Source: Calliphora vicina (taxonomy: Eukaryota > Arthropoda > Insecta > Diptera > Calliphoridae). From it: 64,000 nt of DNA. The first letter of the stretch is position 1, and every line of letters begins with the position of its first letter. The DNA lies in contig NC_088780.1 of the NCBI RefSeq assembly GCF_958450345.1, positions 159,508,726 through 159,572,725 of the forward strand, read 5' to 3'. The notes beneath the pieces were generated by a model, which saw only the letters and a list, made by a program, of their open reading frames with translations, was not told the DNA's origin and made no database searches. Shown piece after piece: positions 25,561 through 36,250 of this stretch. Made by a program: the position numbers and the translations under genes.

Positions 25561-26698
25561 CCTTTTGTCAAAAAGATTTCTTTTTATGTTCTTTTGTTTA
25601 ATCGGATTAAATTATAACACAAAACTGAATACAAAAGGATTTTGAGGAAAGTTGCAGGAAACATTAAAAATTTTACGAGTAACAAAAGTAAAGGTCAGAT
25701 GTGGGAAAATATGTACAAAGAAATGATTGTGGTGCTTTTTTTTAATAATTTTTTTTTTTATTTTTGAATGTAAAAATATGGTTTGTAATGAAATTAGTTT
25801 TTAATAAACTATTTTCTGTGAAATTAATTTTAAAATAGTTTGATTTTTAATGAAATATCATAGTGTTGCCTGCATGTGTTTTATTAACTATTCTTCAGAT
25901 CATAAAAACTTTATAATTTTTATATGAATGTCATAGAAATTTGGCCATGATCGGTTGTGATAACTTGATAAGTTTAAGTAAATATATTTGGGAAAAAATG
26001 AATAATGCTCTTGAAGGGTTAAATTTTGTTGGTAATTATCTACATGGGTTAAGGCAAGTCAACGATATGTAGTATAATTATGAATTTGATATTGAATATG
26101 TCTTTCAATCTGTTTATAGCTCACAATCGAGATACACGAACGACAATTGGTCATGAGTGTTCTACAAACAGATTGTAAGATCTCTTTTTTTACTAGTTAT
26201 TTGAACTACAATTATCTTTCCAGTTATAATGTATATTTTAGTTTCTGGACTTTTTGTCGCATTCGATCAGTGACCCCAGGAGACTCAATTTATTGTTTAT
26301 TTACCTATAAAAAATACAAATGCCAGCGAAATTCATAAAAATTATCAAAACTAATTAGAACAAATAAGAAATTAATTAAATTTCAATATTTTTTTTAATA
26401 ATTTCAATCATTTATTTTCGTAAATGATTTTCGGAAGTTGGCCTTATATGGGAGCATTGACTAATTATGTACTGATCGCCATTAAGTTAAGTCGTATGAT
26501 TTATGTCTACATGAAACTTATTTCCATTGAATTTTTATGTGGATACCAACATTGTTAAGAGATTTATGCTCTTTAAAGTGATTTTGGGAAGCGGGCCATA
26601 TATGGGAACTATGACTACTTGTGGACCGATTATCATAAAATATGGTTACAGGACTTCAGAATATATACAACTTATTTGGAGCGAAATTTGTTTAGATA
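25561..26698. other. AT-rich spacer, nothing recognised
   Basis: T-rich tracts around 25735-25765 and no recognisable element. The part 26430-26700 (gccatatatgggaactatgact, gatttatgtctacatgaaact, gaccgattatcataaaatatgg) resembles, on the opposite strand, the ~145-bp repeat unit of the DINE-like group B elements, so it is probably a decayed group B piece. Confidence 0.4.
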
Positions 26699-26910
26699 CT
26701 GGGGTATTCAATTAATCGGGTTTCTGGTTTAATCGGTTAACCGAGCAAATAACTAATCGGGGTTTAGATTTATTCGGTTAATAATCGGTTAATTTAAAAT
26801 TATTCGATTAACCGAATAATGTCTATTTTAATTTTAAATTGAAAATATAACCACGAATTTTGTACACAAAAACATAAAATACAAAGAAAACATAACAATT
26901 CAACCAAAAA
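26699..26910 (+). mobile_element. hAT terminal region, left end remnant
   Basis: GGGGTATTCAATTAATCGGG followed by many copies of aatcggttaa/attcgattaacc. This fits the terminal and subterminal pattern (TAGGGTATTCGAATTATTCG-type) of the hAT ends at 42821, 45718 and 61792. The element is interrupted at 26911 by a DINE. A matching right end was not found, so the extent is unknown. Confidence 0.4.
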
Positions 26911-27660
26911 ACAAGTAAGAGTGCTATATTCGGCTGTGCCGAATCTTACATACCCTTCACCAAATTATACTTCAAAATTTTAAATATTTTTAGGTAAACA
27001 GAATTTTATTTTTTTCCAATCGTTTTTTTAATTTTTTAGAAAAAAAATTTTTTTGTTTGTTATTTTAAATTTTTTTTTTAAATTAAAATTTTTTAAATTA
27101 AAAAATTTTTTTTTTTTAAATTTTAAAATTTTTTTTTTTATATTTTAAAATTTTTTTTTTGTTTTTTAAATTTTTTTTTTGTGAAAAAAAAATTCGGGTT
27201 AAAATTTTTTTTTCCGATTTTGACCCATTGTAGGTCCAACTTACTATGGTCTTATATACGTCGTTGCAAATGTCTTTGAAATATCTATCATTAGATATCC
27301 ATATTGTCTATATTAATGTCTTAGTAATCCAGATATAGGTAAAAAATAGGTCAAAAATCGAGGTTGTCTTCGTTTTTTCCTCATATCTCAGCCATTTGTG
27401 GACCGATTTTGCTGATTTTAAATAGCAAAATTCTCGAAAGCATGTCTGACAGAATTATTGAAGATTTGGATCCAGAAGATATCTGGGGTCTTCAGAAAAT
27501 TGATTTCCACAGACAGACAGACGGACATGGCTTAATTGACTCCGCTATCTATAAGGATCCAGAATATATATAATTTATAGGGTCGGAAATGAAAAATGTA
27601 GAAATTACAAACGGAATGACAAACTTATATATACCCTTCTCACGAAGTTGAAGGGTATAA
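26911..27660 (+). mobile_element. DINE-1/Helentron-like element, group A copy 1
   Basis: Starts ACAAGTAAGAG, followed by the hairpin TATTCGGCTGTGCCGAATC, then tacccttcaccaaatta. It ends in a hairpin with 10-bp arms TATACCCTTC and GAAGGGTATA. The middle has long A/T homopolymer tracts (27010-27200) and a short GACA/GACG microsatellite (cagacagacagacggacatg). No coding. Start hairpin, short microsatellite core, 3' hairpin and lack of target duplication match the Drosophila DINE-1/INE-1 plan; the family assignment is by structure only. Group A copies also lie at 43044 and 54096. Confidence 0.65.
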
Positions 27661-27856
27661 TAATAGCAAATATGGTATTTTAGATCCTTTTTGTATGCAC
27701 ATTTGAGTTTTTTTAGGATTTTAGTGAGATCTTCTGAAATAATCTTTTAAAAAAAGAATATAATTTAATTTTTTCATTTTCAACAAGTTTTTTTCTTTAG
27801 ATTTAATAAAACTTGGCCTTGAAAAAACTCTCTCGCTGATTGTAGATGTTCGTTGT

Positions 27857-28417
27857 TATACCCTACACCACCATAGTGGGAAGGGTATTATGCGTTTGTG
27901 CAGATGTTTGTAACGCCAAAAATATTAGTCTAACACCCACCTATTGAAACTGGCTGAAATCGGTCCATTATTTCACCTAGCCGCCATACAAATGTCCTTC
28001 CGAAATTGGACTTTATCGGTCATAAATGTTTAATTTATAAATGTATCTCCACAAATTGTGCTCCAAATAAATTTTACATATACAAAATTCATGTCACCAA
28101 AGTTTGTTACAATCCATAATTAGTCATAGCTCCCATATAGACCCGCTTCCGAAAATCACTTTAACGTGCATAAATCACTTAAAAATGTTGGTAAACTCAC
28201 AAATTTCACACAGGAAACTTTCATATAGACATAAATCACACGACCTAATTTCATGGTGATCGGTCCATCATTGGTCATAGCTCCCATATAAGGCCCACTT
28301 CCGAAAATCACTCAAAAATATAAATTATTGAAATTTTAAAAGAAAAATGTTTTTGCTCTTTTACTTAGTGTAGGGTATTATATGGTCGGGCTTGACCGAC
28401 CATACTTTCTTACTTGT
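27857..28417 (-). mobile_element. DINE-1/Helentron-like element, group B copy 1
   Basis: On the minus strand it starts ACAAGTAAGAAAGTATGGTCG with hairpin TATGGTCGG...CCGACCATA and ends in a hairpin of TAATACCCT-type arms (ATACCCT/AGGGTAT) around ccaccatagtggg. It shares its first ~10 bp and overall plan with group A but not its body. The body is built of about three units of the ~145-bp motif (tcggtccat.attggtcatagctcccatataa...cttccgaaaatcac) that is expanded in the element at 47991-52350. Confidence 0.65.
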
Positions 28418-28679
28418 TTTTAGAATTTAATTAATTATGTCCTTTGTTTTTTGTTAAATTAAGTTAATAAAAGTATACAAATAAAATACTACAAAAATGT
28501 TAAAATTTTTTAAAAAATTATTTCAGATTTTAGGCCACTAATGAAATATTTGGAAAAGTTCCCATTGTTTTGTCAACCACTGTATGTATAGAAGTGCGGT
28601 ACCAGCCGGGTGGGTATTGGTAAACCATGTACATAAAAAACCTTTGGTAAATCGAAGGTTAATAGTCTCAGAAACTGAT

Positions 28680-28773
28680 TCGGATCGATCGGTAGATATA
28701 CTTTAAAGTGGGTGTTAGACAAATATTTTTGGGCGTTAACAAACGCATAATACCCTCCCCACTATGCTGCTCC
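28680..28773 (+). repeat. Group B DINE-like fragment
   Basis: Complement of the 3' part of the group B elements: gatatactttaaagtgggtg, ttagacaaatatttttgggcgttaac, aaacgcataataccctcccc. Truncated on both sides. Confidence 0.6.
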
Positions 28774-31200
28774 AATTACAACATAGAAGTGCATTGCATG
28801 TTATTAGATTGTGAATTAGTATTCATACTAGTTTTATCTATAAAACAATTGCATGTCTTCTATTCTTTATTGTTGTCCATTGATTTGCTAAATATTATTT
28901 TCTCCAAATCAACAATTAAATTTTCTCAAACAATTGCTGAAATGATAAAGAAACCCACTTGCTTAATCCTACACTTTTCTTTTGGGAAAGTAGCTTGATA
29001 AACTCCTTTGGGTCATTTGATTACAGCAAAGTAAAGTTGTTGCTATTTCTATTGTTATATGCAACAATAGTACTTAGATCTAAGGTTTCTTTATTTAAAC
29101 AAAATTGTAATAGTATATGAGCATTTCCCATATAGTGAGAGAAATTTAAAAAAAAAGTGGAAATAAATCTGTAACCTCTAAACTTTAGCTGTTAAGTTTT
29201 GAATTTGGATTCGATAGAAAGAAAAATTATGGTAGAACAAAAATTAACTTTGAGCCATGAATTGAACCTGCAAACAGTCATTAGAAAAGTGTTTATTGCA
29301 GCACTATATAAAAAATATGTCTAAAACATAATTAATTAAAAACAATGCAATTTTGAATAGATAATACTTGAATTAATCTATATTACGTGACGGGCAAATA
29401 TGTCGCGTGATAAATCATATTAAAATTAAAAAAAAAAACATATATATCAGCATGATAACTATTTATTCTTCTGTATTTTTAAAAATCGTTTAAAAAAAGT
29501 GTCTTTCATATATTAAAAAAGAAATAATATTTTTTCTCGAGTTTTGGATGCCATGAAACCGATAAAACTAGTAGATCATCTAATATCGTCAATTCAATTT
29601 TGAGTATTTATTTGAATTAATCTTTATTACAAACGTGACGGGAAATATGCCGCCTTATAAATTGCGACGAACAACAGAAATCCACATTATTATATTTTAG
29701 TTAAAGTTATGTTGCAAATATAAATTTTTTTAATTTTTCTAGATACAGTCGAAAACGAATGCCATTTTCTGTCACGTTCTTCATTCCTCATTTATTGCCA
29801 ATATATTGAAAATAACAAGACCATAAAACCTATCATTTACTCTAAGCATAGTGCTACTAAAACGCTATCAAAAATTTTTAAGATATCTTTATTTTTATTT
29901 CAAAGACATACGAATGTCACGTTCTGTTCCGTGGAAATACCCATATTTATTTATATGCCACACCAGCAATAATCCTTTGAGTTTTATTTTTTATTATTAA
30001 ATCATAATAATTTAGGAATTCTTATTAATTTTCTTTGTTGGCACCTTTTATTATGGAGCTGCACGATAAAAAACACTAAAAATCTGAATTTAATTAAACA
30101 AATTGTTTATTTACTTCGTTTTTAATTTTTTCTGTTGTTCACTTTGAGAAATATTTTTCATTTTCATGGAATTTTCTTATTTTATTTTGCATTTTTTTAA
30201 AGTATAACCTTCTCTTTTTCTTTGTATGATGATAACAATGTACATACAAGCATTATTGGCTTTTTAACCTTTGACAGCTGCTGCTTTTTAATATTTGCTT
30301 TATTTTTCACTTCAGTATGAGTTATAAATAAAAGACATCTCTTATAGCCGAAATTTAAATAAAGTAATGAATGGATTTTTTAATCAATTTTCAGTTATTA
30401 CGTGAAAAAATTAATGCAGCAAATAGTTATTACTCAAGATTTTTATGAAAAATAATCTAAACAACGTTTAAAATATTTTAAAGTTTTTTGCTTTAATCAA
30501 CTTGTCATCGGTCCCCTTACATATTCTCTTATCTGCACTAATCCTTGAAATTTCTACAGTTTCTTAATACCATTTACTTTTTAACATTCACTACAATGTA
30601 ACAGTAATTACACACATTCACACTCTGCAATACCACCCTGCAGTTTTACATACAGTCCATGTATCCCTTATAGAAAATGTTCATTAATGTTTGATCACTT
30701 GGCTGACTCCAATTTATATATTTTTGGGTCATTGACAATTATGTGCTCATTAAGCAAGGGTACGTCAATTGGTTACTTTATACATCAAAGGTAATCTAGC
30801 TGGAAGTCAATTGCCAATTTCATATCTTTAAGTAATCTAGGGTGAAGTCACTTTAAACTTCCATTCTGAATTTTATATTCATATATATTTAATCGTGCAG
30901 TGGTTTATATTTAGGAAATTGTTTGGAAAATGGAAGACATCTAATTTGAGATATCCTTTGTTCAACAACGATTTTCTATAAAACAAGGCAACAAAGTCGA
31001 ACAAATTTTAAAGGCATTTTAAACCACTACACAATTTTGATTTATGTTGGTTTCAGTACTGCAAATATGGTCCAAATTTTAAATTGGAGAATTTTTTTTT
31101 AAGAAATTTTTAAATAAAATTATAAATTTTTTTTAGACTTTTCTCCACATAACTAATTATAACTCAAAAGAGTATTAATGTATTAAAATAATTTTTAAAA
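28774..31200. other. AT-rich spacer with a faint dispersed repeat
   Basis: No gene recognised. The motif tgaattaatct(a/t)tattac...gtgacggg.aaatatg.cgc occurs twice, near 29368-29412 and 29612-29656, about 245 bp apart. TGTCACGT(T/G) motifs near 29768 and 29915 may belong to the same decayed element. The rest is AT-rich without terminal repeats. Confidence 0.4.
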
Positions 31201-31209
31201 AGTTGAGAT

Positions 31210-34135
31210 TTACATAGACTTTAATTCGTTTATATATTACGTTTCAATCGGCTCAGTAGTTTTGGAGTTATAATAACAAATTGAAGCAAAAAATTTAATT
31301 TTTACATGAAAATATAAAATTTTGTTGTTTTAAAAAAATCATGAAAAATCGAAAACGGCAGTAAATAATCAGTTTTATTACTTTATCACAAAGCCATATA
31401 TAATAGGCACAAAATAGGATAGAGATCATAAATATCGATTTATTCTCATCGAATTTATTCACAACTAGCTGACCCGACAGACGTTGTCCTGTCCAAGTTA
31501 AAAAAAATGCTTGTGTTCGATTTGTTGGAAAAGGGTAAAAATAGTTAAAAAGAAAAAATAAACCTATTATTGAATGACATAGAATATAGAATAAAATATA
31601 CATAGAAGCGCTACTGAGAGACAAAGAACCTAAGTTTGTTGTCAAAAACCTAAGTCTTGCAATAAGTAATCGAATTTTGGTCGAAAAGATGAGTGATCAC
31701 AAATCGAGCTCCTTTTCTTGATTAAACTCTTATTGGCCAAGTTATTAGCGATTTTAGATATTTTGAGTTTTTATATAAAACATCGATTTTTTGTCAAAAA
31801 TATGAGTGATCACAGATCGAGCTCCTTTTCTTGATTAAACGCTTATTGGCCAAGTTATTAGCGATTTTAAATATTTTGAGTTTTTATATAAACAATCGGT
31901 TTTTGGCCAAGTTATTAGCGATTTTAGATATTTTGAGTTTTTATATAAAAAATTGATTTTTGGTCAGAAATATGAGTGATCATAGATCGAGCTCCTTTTC
32001 TTGATTAAACGCTTATTGGCCAAGTTAGTCCAGGCGTCCTGCGATTTTAGATATATCGAAAAAAAATTGGCGTGGTAAATTTTTCTTTCAGTAAAAACTT
32101 TAATTGGATTGGACTATGATCATTTAAACAAAAAATTTGCCAAATCGGTGTAGCCGTTTTCCGATTTTAAATAAATCGAAAAAAGTGGGTGTGGTCAATT
32201 TTTCAATCCGTGAAAACCTAAGTTGGGCTATGGCCAACATTTAAAAAAAAAAATTGTCAAAATCGGTCCGGCCGTTCTCTACTGATGCAATTACCAACGA
32301 ACGACATTTGATTTTTATTTATATAGAAGATTAAGTAAATTCGCTTTTTTCGATTGATTGAATTTCGAAAACTTATTCCCCATGCTATCTATAAAGTTAT
32401 AATAACAAATTGAAGCAAAAAATATATTTTTTACATGAAAATATCTAATTTTAAAAAAAAAAAATTATGAAAAATCGAAAACGGCTGAAATTGTTTAGAT
32501 TTATTGCTTTATCACAAAGCCAAATATAATAGAAACAATATGAGATATCGATTATAAAAATATATAGATTATTTTTGAACTTACTGACAATTAAGCGAAT
32601 TCGCTAATTTTCACAAAATTTTAGATTTTTTGTTTGATATACATAAAATTAAGTTCTTTTTTCGATTGATTGAATTTTGAAAACATATTCCCCTTACTAT
32701 ATACAAATTTTCACATATATATTGCGTTTCAATTGAATCTGTAGTTTCGGAGTTATAATAACAAATTTAAGCAAAAAATATATTTTTTACATGAAAATAT
32801 AAAATTTTTGTGTTTTAAAAAAATCATGAAAAATCGAAAACGGCAGACCATGCTCAGAGTTATTACTTTATCGCAAAGCCAAATATAATAGAAACAATAT
32901 GAGATATCGGTCATAAAAATCGTTTGATTATTTTCGAATTTATTCACAATTAAGTGAATTCGCTCATTTTCACAAAATTTTAAATTTTTTGCTTGATATA
33001 CATAAAATTGAGTAGTTAATGTTCTTCTTTCGATTCATTGAATTTTGAGAACATTTTCCCCGTGCTATTTGCAAATTTTCATATATATTACGTTTCAATT
33101 GACTCAGTAGTTTCGGAGTTATAATTACAAATTGAAGCAAAAATTTTATTCTTTACGTGAAAATAGCAAATTTTTGGTGTTAAAAAAATAATGAAAAATC
33201 GAAACCGGCAAAAATTGTTCAGATTTATTATTTAACGCAAAGCAACATGTAATGGGAATAAAATGAGATATTGATCATAAAAATCGATTGATTATTTTCG
33301 AGTTTATTCATAGTTAAGTGAATTCGCTCATTTTCATACTTTTTGTTGGATATACTTAAAATTGAGTAGTTAATGTTCTTCTTTCGACTGATTGAATTAT
33401 GAAAACATTTTCTCCATGCAATGTGCAAATTTTCACATATATATTGCGTTTCAATTGGCTTAGTAGTTTCGGAGTTATAACAACAAGTTGAAGCAAAAAA
33501 TATATTTTTTATATGAAAACAGATAATTTTTTTTGTTTTAAAAAATCATGAAAAATTTAAAACTGCTGAAAATGTTTAGAACTATTGCTTTATCGCAAAG
33601 CTAAATGTAATAGAAACAAAATGACATATCGATTATAAACATGAATTGATCAAATTCGAATTTATTCACAATTAAGTGAATTAACTCATTTTCACAAAAT
33701 TTTCGATTTTGTGTTTGATATACATAAAATTGAGTAGTTAATGTTCTTCTTTCGATTCATTGAATTTTTAAAACATTTTGTCCATGCTGTCTGTACATTT
33801 TCACATATATATTGTGTTTCAATCCGCTTAATAGTTTCGAAGTTATAATAACAAATTGAAGCAAAAAATAATTTTTTTTCATGAAAATATCAAATTTTTT
33901 TTTTTAAATCATGAAAAGTCGACATCCGCAGAAAATAATAAAATTTATTACTTTACCCTAAAGCCACATATAATAGCAACAAAATGAAATGGATTATTTT
34001 CGAATTTATTCACAATTAAGTGAATTCGCTCATTTGAACAAAATTTTAGTTTTTTTATGTTCATCTTTTGATTGATTGCATCTTGAAAACATTTTACGAT
34101 TGCTATGTACATATTTTCACATCGAATTTCATTTA
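31210..34135. repeat. Diverged tandem array, ~360-bp unit, about five to six copies
   Basis: The marker gttataataacaaattgaag recurs at about 31269, 32397, 32752, 33117, 33474 and 33842 (spacing 355-368 apart from the first interval). The marker aattaagtgaattcgctcat recurs at about 32588, 32947, 33313, 33670 and 34013. The longer first interval is explained by the Helitron at 31465-32330. Units are clearly diverged, so this is an old array. Short minus-strand frames inside (for example 31295-31645 and 32753-32947) are related to one another only because the repeat is. Confidence 0.9.
31465..32330 (-). mobile_element. Complete non-autonomous Helitron (866 bp)
   Basis: On the minus strand it begins TCTTCTATATAAATAAAAAT and ends GGGTCAGCTAG, that is 5'-TC...CTAG-3'. 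GACAGGACAACGTCTGTC, with 5-bp stem GACAG/CTGTC, lies just before the end. The host bases are A before and T after, without target duplication, the classic Helitron site. Removing it restores the tandem unit: cacaa at 31460-31464 joins ttaag at 32331, and intact neighbouring units read cacaattaagtgaa. Inside are about 118-bp tandem repeats (gagtgatca.agatcgag at about 31690, 31804 and 31972). No Rep/helicase coding. Confidence 0.85.
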
Positions 34136-34299
34136 ATTTTTACGATTGTTGTAGCAAACTAATAAACGTGCTCTTCTTTTCCGTTGGCTACCTAATTTCT
34201 CTAAGTTTATTTTAATAACATCGGACTAACCGTTTTTGAGTAATCATTACAAAATTTATAATTTTTTTTTTAATAGAATTAAAAAAATTTACCATTTGT

Positions 34300-34475
34300 A
34301 GCTGATATTTACTTGTTGTAGCTGATATCTAGTTGATACATTCATGTTAAAATAACTAGTTATGTTGCTAGTTAAATAACCACTTTGGAAGCGCAGTGGA
34401 CATTATGTAACCTGTAGTGACCCCAAATGATAGTTAAAAACACTAGTTCGGGACAGTCATTCAGAACTGCTGGGT
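34300..34475 (-). repeat. Repeat with ACCCAGCAGTTC terminus
   Basis: On the minus strand it begins ACCCAGCAGTTCTGAATGAC. The same opening occurs at 63384 (acccagtagttctacgtgac, continuing gt.ccgaac.agtg), with shorter matches at 25024 and 61839, so this is a dispersed family, probably a MITE. The far end is not defined. A 17-bp tandem (tgtagctgatat) sits at 34300-34335. Confidence 0.45.
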
Positions 34476-36250
34476 ATATGCCCACAAACCCTTGCACATA
34501 TGCTGCTTAAGGATTTCATTTCAATAGAATTAGAGAAAACTTAATGAGCTTAAACCAAAAGTACCCTAAAAATGCAACTAATGATGAAACCAAAAAAAAA
34601 GTTTATTTCTTCTATTATTTTTACCTTCCCCAAACCAACAAAACAACAGGTTGCAATCAGCTTAAATTTGTAAAATTTTAAGAGTATTCTTTTATTTTTT
34701 TGTAATTACTGTGCAACATTTTCAATTTACAGTTTTACAAGGATAATTTTGTCAAATATAAGGATCATGAATTATTAATAGTGTCAGGGATTCATACATT
34801 AAGTTCAAACAGACACTCATATGTGATAATATAAGCAATAGGGAGTTTCATTTTTATAGAGTTTCACAATAGTTTATATTATATTCTTTATGCCCTTAGT
34901 GATCCCCTGTAATACCAACATTTCAACTTCTATAACAGAGATTAAGAGACATTTCAAATTAAAAATTTTAAAGTGAACATGTAAATAAGAAGGTCAGGCA
35001 TATGTTAAGTACTTAAAGTTGGCAGCTGGTGTTTTTTACTACTAACTTATTCTAATCAGTTTAAAGCAACATAAATATTGTTAGTAGTTTAAAAAATAAA
35101 ATATTAAAGGATTAGTTTTAATATTATTTTTACTTGTAACAGGATTTGACATTGTAATCCTTGTATACTTTGTGCTTGTATACGCTTTGGTTGTAGTTGT
35201 GTTGAATATTCAATTAGTTAGTCATCATGACTTATTAGAATACAGGAATATAATTTTTATGTAAGTTTCTTTTTTTAATTTTCTCTTTTTTTAAAGCTAA
35301 AAGGGATTAGCATAATTCTATGATATTAGGTGTATTTAAAAATTTAAGTATTTCCTAAACCTTATTAGTAATTTCCTCTACAGAGAATGTCAAAAGTTCA
35401 TTTTTAGTGATTAACTACTGACATTGTCAGTAGTACTACTGACCAGTTGTACCCCAGCCAATGTAATCATCTATTGACATCATTAGCTTGTCATTGAAAA
35501 TTCACCAGTAGACTGTAGTACTTCTTACTAGGTAGTTTTTTTCTATTCATATTGACTACACAGCTTAATAAGAAAAACCAAACTATTGACACGTTCGTTG
35601 ACATTGCCACCAGAAATACACTAGAACTGTTGTCTCTATCGTATCTCTACTGACGATTAAAGAAAAGTTGTCGACATTTTAACTAGTATAATTATCGATA
35701 GAGAATGAGCGGTGATTGAGTGTTCTATGCTGACTACAGGGACTTTTAAATATTTTATTTTCAATTGCTGTGAAAGGCTAAGTGGTGAACATCTTATGTG
35801 GGAATTTACACGGTCATGAACGCGACATTCATGCGTCTTTAACATGATAAATTTTAATATTTATTTTTCTTGATTCTATTTCTTGTTAGCATTTTAATAG
35901 CACTAACTGTAGTATAAATGGGTGGTTTAATTGTTTTGTTTGTTTAAGAACGTGACAAAATAATACTACTCGTTTTTGACTACATCTGGAAACATTCAAA
36001 AATTCAAAATACGATTAACTTTAAGTTAAGACAATTGAAACACAATACTAAATACATTTCGAACAAACAAATAACAAATACAAAGCAAATTTGAGTTGAA
36101 AAATATTTCGCGAGCTACATTGTACCACAGATTGTAAACAAACGCAAAATAGATAGCGTATCTTTTGTAAGCAGTTTTTATTTTCAATAATTTATTTTGA
36201 AGTTTCATTTATTCTCACTTGGTGGAAACAACAAAGATTTTTTGCTTCGA
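34476..36250. other. AT-rich spacer with small palindromes
   Basis: No gene recognised. ACTACTGACATTGTCAGTAG(T) near 35401-35421 is a perfect 10-bp-arm hairpin, followed by further actactgac/ccagtagac motifs to 35540 that may be a decayed MITE. The short frames here (35657-35845, 36026-36208) have no domain. Confidence 0.4.

Noticed and set aside
31295..31645. 116-codon minus-strand frame
   Set aside because: It crosses from the ~360-bp tandem repeat into the Helitron and has no domain; similar fragments appear in each unit of the array.
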